Assembly: GCF_000379685.1 (NCBI RefSeq)
Contig: NZ_KB903293.1
Span: forward strand, 155,774-219,773
From: Catelliglobosispora koreensis DSM 44566
GTDB lineage: Bacteria > Actinomycetota > Actinomycetes > Mycobacteriales > Micromonosporaceae
Direction: 5' to 3'
DNA length: 64,000 nucleotides
The position numbers were made by a program, and so were the translations under genes. How positions within the stretch are numbered: the first letter of the stretch is position 1; every line of letters begins with the position of its first letter. A model generated the notes under the pieces. That model saw only the letters and a program-made list of their open reading frames with translations, was not told the origin of the DNA and did no database searches. Shown here piece after piece: positions 23,687-30,222 of this stretch.

Positions 23687-24045
23687 CACACACCCGCCGC
23701 TTCGTCGTCTCGGCCCTGCCCGTAGCCCGCCACGTACACCGACGACAGCTCAACGGGCAGAATCCGTGACGCCGCGAGAACGTCCACGGCCTCACGCACC
23801 GACCGAACCCAACCCCTGAATCGGCAGCTGAAAACGACGCCATCCATCTCGGCATCGCCTTCCGGCTCAATGTCCACGCAGAACGTGACCCAGCCGTTGA
23901 TGTGGGAATCGAGCTGCCAGCAGTAAAGGTCGTAGAGCCGGTCTTCGCTGTAGCGGTTCTGCGGCTTGTCGCGCCGCCAGCCGTTCTCCCGGGACCAGGC
24001 GAACACCTTGCGCAGCAGTCGCCGGTCCTGATCAGACAAGCTCAT
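23686..24045 (-). CDS. Hypothetical phage protein
   Basis: A 119-residue protein beginning MSLSDQDRRLLRKVFAWSRENGWRR. A beta-rich core contains Trp/Phe (WVTFCVDIEPEGDAEMDGVVFSCRFRGWV), then a helix (SVREAVDVLAASRILPVEL). ATGA overlap with the BldC-like gene upstream and TGATG downstream. No family recognised. Confidence 0.55.
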   Translation of the reverse strand: MSLSDQDRRLLRKVFAWSRENGWRRDKPQNRYSEDRLYDLYCWQLDSHINGWVTFCVDIEPEGDAEMDGVVFSCRFRGWVRSVREAVDVLAASRILPVELSSVYVAGYGQGRDDEAAGV

Positions 24046-24374
24046 CCGTAGCACCCCCCAACACAGTCAGCGCTCCAGCAGAAGCTGCAAAAGTCGCTGT
24101 CGCGATCGTCCGGATCGGACTTGCCGAGGTCGTCATCGCACGGGCCCATGCCGATACAGCCCGCACAGCAGCAATGACCAGTCGCCTCAATATCGTTGAG
24201 CGGCTCAGCCTCAAGCAGGGCCATCACCTCAGCCCGGAACAGCCGCGTATGACCGCCCGGCGTCTTCACCGAGCCGATACGGCCATTGCGTGCCCAGCGG
24301 GACACCGTTCGGTGGTCCACTTTGAACAGACGGCCAACCTCGGTCGGAGTCATTAACTCGGGCGGGGTGGTCAT
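24042..24374 (-). CDS. BldC-like MerR-type DNA-binding protein with Cys-rich tail
   Basis: A 110-residue protein. Residues about 8-56 (LMTPTEVGRLFKVDHRTVSRWARNGRIGSVKTPGGHTRLFRAEVMALL) have the MerR/BldC winged helix-turn-helix order, with the GGHTR loop typical of BldC. The second half has CCCAGC, then CSFCWSADCVGGC, which could bind a metal cluster or zinc. BldC is a global developmental regulator in Streptomyces, and small MerR-like proteins also act as excisionases. Here the gene is inside the early operon, coupled by ATGA on both sides. Whether it acts on phage or host genes is unknown. Confidence 0.72.
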   Translation of the reverse strand: MTTPPELMTPTEVGRLFKVDHRTVSRWARNGRIGSVKTPGGHTRLFRAEVMALLEAEPLNDIEATGHCCCAGCIGMGPCDDDLGKSDPDDRDSDFCSFCWSADCVGGCYG

Positions 24375-24652
24375 CGCCTACCTACCTGATCGATCTCGCG
24401 CCACGCCTCGTTGTGCGGGTGGCACAGGCGCAGAGTTCCGGCACTGGACTTGCGGGAGTGGCGGGCCGAAAGTGGCGGCTCACCAACACCTTTCGCCTCG
24501 TGCAGGACGTTGACGCACTCGTCGCAGGCGACCCGCTTGACGGGCGCGTACTTGGCATAGGTGCCCCGGAAAGCACGGTGGCGCTCCAGCGAGCGCGACA
24601 GCTTCGGCTTGCCGGGCGCCTCGGGCTTGGGGAACAGCGGAACGTTGCTCAT
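24371..24652 (-). CDS. Hypothetical phage protein with CDEC pair
   Basis: A 93-residue basic protein with KRVACDECVNVLHEAKG and a later CHPHNE, giving a CxxC...CxxH zinc pattern. Basic N-terminus (KPEAPGKPKLSRSLERH). ATGA and TGATG overlaps join it to the neighbours. Function unknown. Confidence 0.55.
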   Translation of the reverse strand: MSNVPLFPKPEAPGKPKLSRSLERHRAFRGTYAKYAPVKRVACDECVNVLHEAKGVGEPPLSARHSRKSSAGTLRLCHPHNEAWREIDQVGRR

Positions 24653-24873
24653 CAGTCCTCCCAGGAGTCGATCTCGATGCCCGCGACGCCGCGCGGGAAG
24701 ACAACAGCGACGACCGAGCCCGCGCTGTTGCGCTCGACAATTACGCCCTCGCCGATCTCGTCCCGCTCCACGGGACAGCCAGGAACGCCGGTCTTAATGC
24801 GCAGGCATGCGTCACCGTCGGCGGGAAGGTTGAAGTCGACGATGGGTCCGAGGTGCGTAGCTCCGGGTGTCAC
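24652..24873 (-). CDS. Small phage protein, possibly DUF2283-like
   Basis: A 73-residue beta-type protein. The order PADGDACLRIKTG...VERDEIGEGVIVERNSAGSVVAVVFPRGVAGIEIDSW recalls DUF2283 proteins (VVDYDEDGRVVGIEIL pattern). The GTG start at 24,873 overlaps the HNH stop as GTGA. Match is weak and no function is known for that family. Confidence 0.5.
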   Translation of the reverse strand: MTPGATHLGPIVDFNLPADGDACLRIKTGVPGCPVERDEIGEGVIVERNSAGSVVAVVFPRGVAGIEIDSWED

Positions 24874-25325
24874 GCCACACCGCCTTTGTTGTCGAGTAGG
24901 ACATGGCCGTAAAGGCTGTGCGCCATCAACGTTTGCGCCGGGTCGTGTTCGCGGGAGACGATCCAGCCCGCCTCCATCGCCTTCGCTGGAGCGCCGTGGA
25001 TGTTCGCGTGGCACCCGGCAGTCCCATGCCCACACACGGAGATCAGATTGGACAGACGGTTGTCACCGCCCTGCGACCGCAACTTGCGGTGATGCACCGA
25101 ATAGTCGAACCCGCGGGTGCCGAGCAGTCCGCAGGCGCAGACGACGCACTGATAGCCGTCACGCTCCAGCACCGCGCTGACTGTGGCCGCATCCGGGTCG
25201 GTGTCCCGCGCCCGCTTCGCCGCGGGCTTACGGGACAGCAACGTCGAGGACGGGAATGCCACACCAGTAGCGGCCAAAGCTGCACGGCGCTTGGCAGACA
25301 TCGCCGCCATAGGTGAACGCCTCAT
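24870..25325 (-). CDS. HNH endonuclease
   Basis: A 151-residue HNH nuclease: ERDGYQCVVCACG with the first CxxC, FDYSVHHRKLRSQGGDNRLSNLISVCG with the HH and Asn-Leu-Ser-Asn features, and GCHANIH for the final ligands. A basic N-terminal tail precedes the domain. It lies between a SLOG-family gene and small phage genes, coupled by ATGA. Substrates could be host DNA or branched phage DNA; a homing role is unlikely because it does not interrupt a gene. Confidence 0.8.
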   Translation of the reverse strand: MRRSPMAAMSAKRRAALAATGVAFPSSTLLSRKPAAKRARDTDPDAATVSAVLERDGYQCVVCACGLLGTRGFDYSVHHRKLRSQGGDNRLSNLISVCGHGTAGCHANIHGAPAKAMEAGWIVSREHDPAQTLMAHSLYGHVLLDNKGGVA

Positions 25326-25816
25326 CGCTCACCTGCCACAGCGAACGGCAGCAGCGGATCGGCGTTCTCACGAAGAGCCTCAGCTGACGGCCGGTACGCC
25401 GGAAGGCGCACCTCAATGCCCCGGTAGTGGGCCTGCGTGATGCAGTTCCACGTGCCCGAGTTCTTGTACGGCGTGGCGATCCCAGGCTGCGGATAGCCGA
25501 TCAGAAGATCGGCAGGTTTGCCGGCGGTGGTGTCCCATTCGGACTGGCCTTCAAGCATCTGCCGGTTGCGGTGCGGCCCTGCGGCCTTGCCGAGGTTGGT
25601 CCAGTCGGCGGCGTAGACGACCAGTGCGATGCCGTCCACGCCGTAGAGCCAGTCGCGGATGATGAGGTCGGCGCCGGTCGGGCAGTCGCCCACCCGGACG
25701 GTTACCGGAACCTCGCGGGTGCCTCGCAGGGCTTCGCGGGCAAGCCATCCGTCAATGTCGGCGCGGATGAACGGGGCGTCGTCCCATGCCCGCCAGCCAG
25801 TGAAAGCGACGATCAT
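25322..25816 (-). CDS. SLOG-family (YspA/DUF2493-like) protein
   Basis: A 164-residue protein with TVRVGDCPTGADLIIRDWLYG (the Gly-x-x-Pro-Thr-Gly-Ala-Asp motif of the cpYpsA-related SLOG family) and GKAAGPHRNRQMLEG (the Ala-Gly-Pro-x-Arg-Asn-x-x-Met motif). These domains bind nucleotide-derived ligands, and many sit next to phage-defence or stress systems. Here it is coupled to the HNH gene and the annealing protein gene by ATGA. Function in the phage is unknown. Confidence 0.75.
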   Translation of the reverse strand: MIVAFTGWRAWDDAPFIRADIDGWLAREALRGTREVPVTVRVGDCPTGADLIIRDWLYGVDGIALVVYAADWTNLGKAAGPHRNRQMLEGQSEWDTTAGKPADLLIGYPQPGIATPYKNSGTWNCITQAHYRGIEVRLPAYRPSAEALRENADPLLPFAVAGER

Positions 25817-26574
25817 TCGGTCACCGCCGAAGCTTTCGCCTTGCCGCGGGTGACCTCAGCCAGCCGCTTACGCAGCGCCTTGATGAGCGTGTTCGCCTCC
25901 GCCTCCGCGAGGTCCGCTGTGGACTCCAGCCCCGAGATGCGCAGGATCTTCATCGCGATCGCCATGCGGGTGTCGTATTGGCTGTCGTCGGCGTAGCCGA
26001 GGTCTTTCCACAGCTGCGCGATCGTCTTCTGCTGCTCGTCGGTGATCGGGGTAGGTGTGAGCCCGGCACCGATCACGTCAGCCAGGTCGCCGTCCTCGCC
26101 CGCGCGGGGGTCGAACTTGGCGCCCCACAAGTCCAGGCCGACACCGAACCGCATAGCGGCGTTGCGGATCGCGTCACCGATGGCCTCTTTGATGGCGTCA
26201 GCGCCACGCTTACCGCCCGCATCGCCGTAGCCGAGCCGGGACACCCCTGCGACGGTGAGGCGGATCCACATGCCTCCCAGGCCGTCGACGAAGGGCTGGC
26301 CGTTGGCGTCGAACGACACCGGCTCCCACTGCCACTCGGGGTCGACCTGTAGCAGGCGGTCGGTGACCTCTGCGTGGCCCACGTAGTCCAAGTGCAGGTG
26401 CGCAGAGGTCATCTTGTTGCCGCACTTGCCGCAGACCTCAATCCTGTGGCGGTCGTCCTTGCATGCCCGGTCGCGGCAAGGCTTGCACCAGATGCGCGGC
26501 AGCTTGCCGATCTCGCTGTCCAAGAACGGCGCCCGCAACTGCGCGGCGACCGCCAGATTCATTTCGGTTGCCAT
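25813..26574 (-). CDS. Rad52-like single-strand annealing protein (putative)
   Basis: A 253-residue protein with an N-terminal zinc ribbon (CKPC...CGKCG). It has the signature of the Rad52/ERF group: EWQWEPVSFDANGQPFVDGLGGMWIRLTV, followed by the helix KRGADAIKEAIGDAIRNAAMRFGVGLDLWG, which mirrors the Rad52 DA-x-KRA-x-R-x-FG pattern. Such proteins anneal ssDNA in phage recombination. The ATG at 26,574 has AGGAG seven bases upstream and is preferred over a coupled ATG at 26,562. It is in the recombination part of the early operon, near nuclease genes. Confidence 0.72.
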   Translation of the reverse strand: MATEMNLAVAAQLRAPFLDSEIGKLPRIWCKPCRDRACKDDRHRIEVCGKCGNKMTSAHLHLDYVGHAEVTDRLLQVDPEWQWEPVSFDANGQPFVDGLGGMWIRLTVAGVSRLGYGDAGGKRGADAIKEAIGDAIRNAAMRFGVGLDLWGAKFDPRAGEDGDLADVIGAGLTPTPITDEQQKTIAQLWKDLGYADDSQYDTRMAIAMKILRISGLESTADLAEAEANTLIKALRKRLAEVTRGKAKASAVTE

Positions 26575-26813
26575 CGCACGACTCCTGGCGGGGTGTCGTA
26601 CAGCGGGCCGTGGTCCTGGAGCAGCAGCTCCCACTCCAGCTCGGCCGAATCGGTTACACCGTCAGCGGTCCAGATGCCCGTCTCCGGGTCGGCTGTCCAC
26701 GGCTGGTCGGTTTCGTCCCACACCCGCGTGGTGCCGTAGGGCGGGTAGTCGAAGTTCCATTCGAGGTCGCCGCCGCCTTCGCGGTAGCGGGTAGCGCGGA
26801 AGCAGCCGGTCAC
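26559..26813 (-). CDS. Small acidic phage protein
   Basis: An 84-residue acidic, Trp-rich protein (FDYPPYGTTRVWDETDQPWTADPETGIW). Phages often encode such DNA-mimic-like or host-targeting small acidic proteins; this is only a possibility. GTGA overlap with the upstream gene and an overlap of about 16 bases with the annealing protein gene. Confidence 0.55.
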   Translation of the reverse strand: MTGCFRATRYREGGGDLEWNFDYPPYGTTRVWDETDQPWTADPETGIWTADGVTDSAELEWELLLQDHGPLYDTPPGVVRWQPK

Positions 26814-27133
26814 AGGTACTCCCCCTTGGGCGTGGCAGTGACCTCGTCGTCGTCTTCGGTGTCGTCCTCGAACCCGAGGCCAAACGACGGACCGATCGCC
26901 TCACGCATCTGACTTGCCGAGGCGTCAGCCGGCAGCTCGTGTTCGAAGGTGCGCCACTGTGCGAACGGCGGCCGGATGCGGAACTTGGCCCTGCGCTTGG
27001 CGGCGTGGGCGTCTACGCGCTTCTCGCCACGATGACGCCGGTACGCCTTGCGGATCTCATCGACGCAGACGGCGATGACGAACGACATCGGCACCAGGAT
27101 CACTGCGGCCACAGCGAAGTCGAGCGCGGTCAC
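26810..27133 (-). CDS. Small single-pass membrane protein
   Basis: A 107-residue protein with one N-terminal membrane segment (ALDFAVAAVILVPMSFVIAVCV) followed by a basic region (RKAYRRHRGEKRVDAHAAKRRAKFRIR) and an acidic C-terminus. GTGA overlaps with both neighbours. Function unknown; could be an exclusion protein or a partner for the membrane protease. Confidence 0.6.
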   Translation of the reverse strand: MTALDFAVAAVILVPMSFVIAVCVDEIRKAYRRHRGEKRVDAHAAKRRAKFRIRPPFAQWRTFEHELPADASASQMREAIGPSFGLGFEDDTEDDDEVTATPKGEYL

Positions 27134-27516
27134 GGCGCCACCTCACCGTCGAGCACCACCGGAACGACCTCCACGCCAGGGAAGTTCATCGCGAACTCGG
27201 CCAGGGGGTCCACGCTTGTGTGGTCCTCGCGGCTAAGCGGCGAGACCTCACGCTCGGTGCCGTAGACCGCAGCGAGCGTGGCCAGGAATGCGGCACACTC
27301 CGCCCAGCTACTCAGCTCCGGAACGGTGACGTCAGCCAGATCGGGGTGCTGGCGCAGCAGCTCAGGCTTGGCCTCATTGGCGACACGGGTCAGCTGGTGT
27401 ATCCACACCGGTTCACCTGCCATGAACTCGATCAGCTCATGCAGGTCGTCGAATGGGCACAGCATGATGTCCGTGGTGACGGTAAGCACCGCGCCGAGGG
27501 AGAACGTTTTGGTCAC
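27130..27516 (-). CDS. DUF7736-like phage protein
   Basis: A 128-residue protein: FSLGAVLTVTTDIMLCPFDDLHELIEFMAGEPVWIHQLTRVANEAKPELLRQHPDLADV. This order (a LSVTTG-like strand, then a YDLL.FM.G helix and an HQLPR.. loop with Pro-x-Leu) is one I recall from DUF7736 proteins in phages. The function is unknown. GTG at 27,516 overlaps the 45-aa protein stop. Confidence 0.6.
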   Translation of the reverse strand: MTKTFSLGAVLTVTTDIMLCPFDDLHELIEFMAGEPVWIHQLTRVANEAKPELLRQHPDLADVTVPELSSWAECAAFLATLAAVYGTEREVSPLSREDHTSVDPLAEFAMNFPGVEVVPVVLDGEVAP

Positions 27517-27650
27517 TTCGCCACCTCGTCTTCCTTGACGTTGCGGTCAAACACGAACGCCAAAATGTCCGGCGCGAAGATGTAGAGCGCGAGTCCGGCG
27601 GCGAACAGGCCAAAGCCAGGCCACGCCCAATCGCGGATGAAGTCAGCCAT
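27513..27650 (-). CDS. 45-residue membrane micro-protein
   Basis: A 45-residue protein beginning MADFIRDWAWPGFGLFAAG with one membrane segment (LFAAGLALYIFAPDILAFVF) and a charged C-terminus (NVKEDEVAK). Both ends overlap neighbours (TGATG upstream, GTGA downstream), which supports real translation despite its size. Confidence 0.6.
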   Translation of the reverse strand: MADFIRDWAWPGFGLFAAGLALYIFAPDILAFVFDRNVKEDEVAK

Positions 27651-28135
27651 CAGAAGCTCCTTGTCACGCGGTAAGAAAGAGTCGGGTCGGCCAGAGCGCG
27701 CAGGCGTGCGGCGACATCAGCCGGAGTGGGAAACGCTGGGCGCTGCTTGAGCGGCCACGACCGCCGCGACGGATGAACCAGGCCGCGTGTGCGCGCTGGC
27801 AAGGGTGGGGCCAGCGTGGACGGCGGCAGGTTCAGCACCTCGCCCGGTTTCCAGTCAGGGGTTTGCTCGGCCGGTGCGAAGCGGGCGTCGATCCAGCGGG
27901 CCAGACGTGCCCACGCCGGGGGTTTGACCGTCTCGTGCAACGCGGTAGGCGTCATCAAAGCGTCAGCGCGAACCTGCGCGTACTCAGCCGTGGCGAGCAT
28001 CTCGTCGGCCTGGTCCCGTACCGCTTGCGCGGTACGCAGTTTCCAGTCGGCGATCTCGATACGCCAGCCGACCGCCACCCACACCGCCAGGCCGCCAACG
28101 ACGGCACCGGCGGCAAGGCAGGAAGCGACGGTCAC
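27650..28135 (-). CDS. Membrane-anchored phage protein
   Basis: A 161-residue protein with an N-terminal signal-anchor (VASCLAAGAVVGGLAVWVAVGW), a coiled-coil-like stretch (WKLRTAQAVRDQADEMLATAEYAQVRADAL) and a Pro-rich tail. Tandem GTG codons are present; the second (28,135) overlaps the preceding stop as GTGA and is chosen. It is two genes downstream of the sigma factor-linked 60-aa membrane protein. A role as membrane partner of phage regulators is speculative. Confidence 0.58.
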   Translation of the reverse strand: MTVASCLAAGAVVGGLAVWVAVGWRIEIADWKLRTAQAVRDQADEMLATAEYAQVRADALMTPTALHETVKPPAWARLARWIDARFAPAEQTPDWKPGEVLNLPPSTLAPPLPARTRGLVHPSRRSWPLKQRPAFPTPADVAARLRALADPTLSYRVTRSF

Positions 28136-28242
28136 CACGGGCTACCGCCCCAGATCGCCTGGATAGCGGCGTGCGCGTAGGCGTCAACCGGGTCCACCTT
28201 CGGGCGGCGGAACCAGGCGACAACACGGGCGAGCAGGATCAT
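28132..28242 (-). CDS. 36-residue micro-protein
   Basis: A 36-residue protein, MILLARVVAWFRRPKVD then AYAHAAIQAIWGG, with an amphipathic hydrophobic start. ATGA with the upstream gene and a GTGA-type overlap with the downstream gene indicate translation. Function unknown. Confidence 0.5.
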   Translation of the reverse strand: MILLARVVAWFRRPKVDPVDAYAHAAIQAIWGGSPW

Positions 28243-28421
28243 TGCGTACCTCCACTGACTCCGTTGCGGTACTTGACATCTGTGGCCTCGGCGTCGGCGG
28301 CGGTGTTGGTGCGCCTGTCCAGCACCCACTTCTCGCCAGCCGCCACCTGTGAGGTGCGCGCGGCAATGACCGCGCAGAAGATCAGGAAAGCGACGCCAAG
28401 GGCGACAAGGACCGGGGTCAT
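28239..28421 (-). CDS. Small membrane protein next to sigma factor
   Basis: A 60-residue protein with one N-terminal membrane segment (VLVALGVAFLIFCAVIAA) and a polar, outside or inside tail (SQVAAGEKWVLDRRTNTAADAEATD). It follows the sigma factor with an ATGA overlap. A co-transcribed small membrane protein beside an ECF sigma is a typical position for an anti-sigma factor, but the protein is too short to show a known anti-sigma domain. Confidence 0.55.
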   Translation of the reverse strand: MTPVLVALGVAFLIFCAVIAARTSQVAAGEKWVLDRRTNTAADAEATDVKYRNGVSGGTQ

Positions 28422-29092
28422 GGGGTCACCGCCAAGTCAGCGGCGAACACGTCGCCTTCCACGGTCTTGCGCGGCCGCTTGCGCGCCTCATGGTCGGCAC
28501 CCAGGCGCTCGGCGAGTGCGGTCGTGGCCCGGAACTGAAGCGCCTTAATCGAATCTGGCTTGTCGCCCATCAATGCGGCCGTCTCAGCGATTGACCGCTG
28601 GCACAGGAACCGCAACACGATCACCTCGCGCTGGCGCGGGTTCAGGCTCCGGATCGCCTCGTGAAGCTCGGCGTGGGCCAGTCTGTCCAATGCGGACTCC
28701 GGTTGCCGCCCGTGATAGTCGTCGGCCCGGTCTCCTGCTGCTTCCCGGATGTCGGCGGCAAGTAGCTCTTTGCGGGTGCGGTGCGACTTGAAGTAGTCGG
28801 TGATGTGGTTACGGGCGATCGTGATCAGCCAGGCGCCGATGTCGCGGCCCTGATCCTTGTAGGAATGAAGGCTGCGAAGGGCGTTGACCCATACCTCGGA
28901 GGCGAGGTCTTCGGCCAGCGCCTCGTTGAACGTCTTGGAGTAGGCGTAGCGCAGGATCGTGTCGCCGTAGCGGCCGTAAAGGTCTGCGATGGCGGCCTTG
29001 TCGCCGTTCTGGGCGCGTTCGACGGTGGCTGCGATTGCAGCCCTTAGTTCGGCGGTGGTGCGTTCGCGCATCCGCTGCTTGGGGAGGTTCAT
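28418..29092 (-). CDS. Phage-encoded ECF-type RNA polymerase sigma factor
   Basis: A 224-residue sigma-70 family protein. Region 2 is clear (DLYGRYGDTILRYAYSK, then EALAEDLASEVWVNALRSL and GAWLITIARNHITDYFKSHRTRKE, binding the core enzyme and -10 DNA). Region 4 is LNPRQREVIVLRFLCQRSIAETAALMGDKPDSIKALQFRATTALAERLG. There is no region 3, as in ECF sigmas. It is the second gene of the early operon, overlapping neighbours as ATGA. It could redirect host RNA polymerase to phage promoters, for example the late promoter candidate. ECF-like sigmas occur in a few actinophages. Confidence 0.85.
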   Translation of the reverse strand: MNLPKQRMRERTTAELRAAIAATVERAQNGDKAAIADLYGRYGDTILRYAYSKTFNEALAEDLASEVWVNALRSLHSYKDQGRDIGAWLITIARNHITDYFKSHRTRKELLAADIREAAGDRADDYHGRQPESALDRLAHAELHEAIRSLNPRQREVIVLRFLCQRSIAETAALMGDKPDSIKALQFRATTALAERLGADHEARKRPRKTVEGDVFAADLAVTP

Positions 29093-29475
29093 GGCAGCAT
29101 CACCGCCGTGCGGCGCTGGGACATGACCTCAAGCGACGACAGGAGCGCTTCGCCAACCTCGCCCACCGAAGGGGCGTCTTCTTCGTAGCGCAGCCGCAAA
29201 TGCCAGCCGTTCCAACCCTGCCACCGCGAGTAGACAACCGAACCGTCGGCATAGGTGTAGGTGTTGACGGCGGACTCGCCGAACTCCAGCGCCTCAGCCC
29301 ACGCGTTCATGGCTGACATGGAGCCGAAGTCGATGGTGAAGCTGTCCTTGCCCTTACGGGCTGACATCGCTACTGGCTCGGGCAGGTGCTTCTCGTGGGC
29401 CAGGACGAGGAGGGTCGCCACCGACGCGGTGATGTGCATCGGTTCGGCGGGTGTAGCGTTAGTTTCAGTAGACAT
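29089..29475 (-). CDS. First early-operon protein, unknown
   Basis: A 128-residue protein (MSTETNATPAEPMHITASVATLLVLAHEKH). A beta-rich core follows (SFTIDFGSMSAMNAWAEALEFGESAVNTYTYADGSVVYSRWQGWNGWHLRLRYEE). A GAGGGG ribosome binding site lies eight bases from the ATG. It resembles small phage proteins with a single alpha/beta domain but no family is recognised. It is the leading gene of the long operon and directly precedes the sigma factor. Confidence 0.58.
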   Translation of the reverse strand: MSTETNATPAEPMHITASVATLLVLAHEKHLPEPVAMSARKGKDSFTIDFGSMSAMNAWAEALEFGESAVNTYTYADGSVVYSRWQGWNGWHLRLRYEEDAPSVGEVGEALLSSLEVMSQRRTAVMLP

Positions 29476-29494
29476 TGGCTTACCCCTCTGTCTC

Positions 29495-29667
29495 AGGGCT
29501 CCTGGCGGTCGCTCGCTGGAGCCCTACTTCTTTGTCTCGCTTGTGCTTGTGGGGCCGGGCCGGACATGTGTGATCAGAAAGGGGTTCGGATCCGCTTCGG
29601 CCCGGCCCTCCGGCACTTTGGGCCGGAGCTGTGTGGCTCCACCGGAGCGGGGGTTCACGGTGGAGCC
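29495..29667. other. Leader region with two strong hairpins
   Basis: The gap between the micro-protein gene and the first early gene holds two hairpins. One is AGGGCTCC/GGAGCCCT (29,495-29,502 with 29,518-29,525), just before the ribosome binding site of the first early gene. The other is a perfect 10-bp stem GGCTCCACCG/CGGTGGAGCC (29,635-29,644 with 29,658-29,667). They could attenuate or stabilise the long early transcript. No U-rich tract on the minus strand, so neither is a classical terminator in that direction. Confidence 0.45.
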
Positions 29668-29745
29668 GGCTTTCTCAGACGGGCGCGGATCTCGCCAGCA
29701 GAGGCTGGATAACGCACGCCCGCCCGGAGCTCTTATGTGGAGTTG

Positions 29746-29886
29746 TCACTTGGCGATCGCGATCAGTGCTGCGGCCAGAGCCGCTATCACGGGGATTGCG
29801 ATGGTCAGACAGCCGCCGGATTTCTTGGTGGTCTTGGCTGGCCTCACCACTCGCACCGGCCTGTGAGGCCGACGCGGGAAGGTCAC
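29746..29886 (-). CDS. 46-residue basic membrane micro-protein
   Basis: A 46-residue protein: a basic start (VTFPRRPHRPVRVVRPAKTTKK) and one membrane segment (CLTIAIPVIAALAAALIAIAK). GTG at 29,886 overlaps the XRE regulator stop as GTGA. Such a two-part arrangement with a regulator could be a small immunity or exclusion peptide; unknown. Confidence 0.5.
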   Translation of the reverse strand: MTFPRRPHRPVRVVRPAKTTKKSGGCLTIAIPVIAALAAALIAIAK

Positions 29887-30125
29887 GCGGTATTCGCGGG
29901 CGCAGCGGGGAGGAACTTGGCCACCGGCACGTCGAGCGCCTCGGCAACGACGGCCAGTTCGGCCACATCGAACGCAGTTGCGCCAGTAAGCCGCCTACTG
30001 AGTGATTGCCGTGAACACCCGATCAGGCTCGCGAGCTTGTCCTGGGAGAGCTGCTTACGTGCAAGCTCCGCCCGGACCTCAGCTGCGACCGAGGCGATTA
30101 CACTGGCCGACAAGTCGTTCGTCAT
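29883..30125 (-). CDS. XRE-family helix-turn-helix regulator (leftward)
   Basis: An 80-residue DNA-binding protein with an XRE helix-turn-helix (LSQDKLASLIGCSRQSLSRRLTGATAFDVAELAVVAEALDVPVAKFLP). The ATG at 30,125 is transcribed leftwards, divergent from the second XRE gene. Being first in the leftward transcript that leads to the early operon, it probably plays the Cro-like role. It lacks a protease or oligomerisation domain. Confidence 0.8.
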   Translation of the reverse strand: MTNDLSASVIASVAAEVRAELARKQLSQDKLASLIGCSRQSLSRRLTGATAFDVAELAVVAEALDVPVAKFLPAAPANTA

Positions 30126-30138
30126 GAGCTAAGGATGC

Positions 30139-30216
30139 ACGCTGAGCGAACATCAGTCAACTCTCTGAACGACATTTACGAAACCCATTGCGTTTGCTCG
30201 CTGAGCGAGCAATGAT
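30139..30216. promoter_or_regulatory. Divergent promoter-operator region of the lysogeny switch
   Basis: The 97-bp gap between the two XRE genes has three related words: CGCTGAGCGAACA (30,140), TCTGAACGACA (about 30,164) and CGCTGAGCGAGCA (30,200). The last is part of TTGCTCGCTGAGCGAGCAA, a 19-bp near-perfect dyad at 30,194-30,212. Rightward: -35 TTGCGT (30,188-30,193), 17-bp spacer occupied by the dyad, -10 AATGAT (30,211-30,216). The start would be at or next to the ATG at 30,223, so the rightward mRNA is probably leaderless. Leftward: -35 TTGACT (30,155-30,160 complement), with the first operator copy in its spacer. Confidence 0.7.
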
Positions 30217-30222
30217 GTCTGC

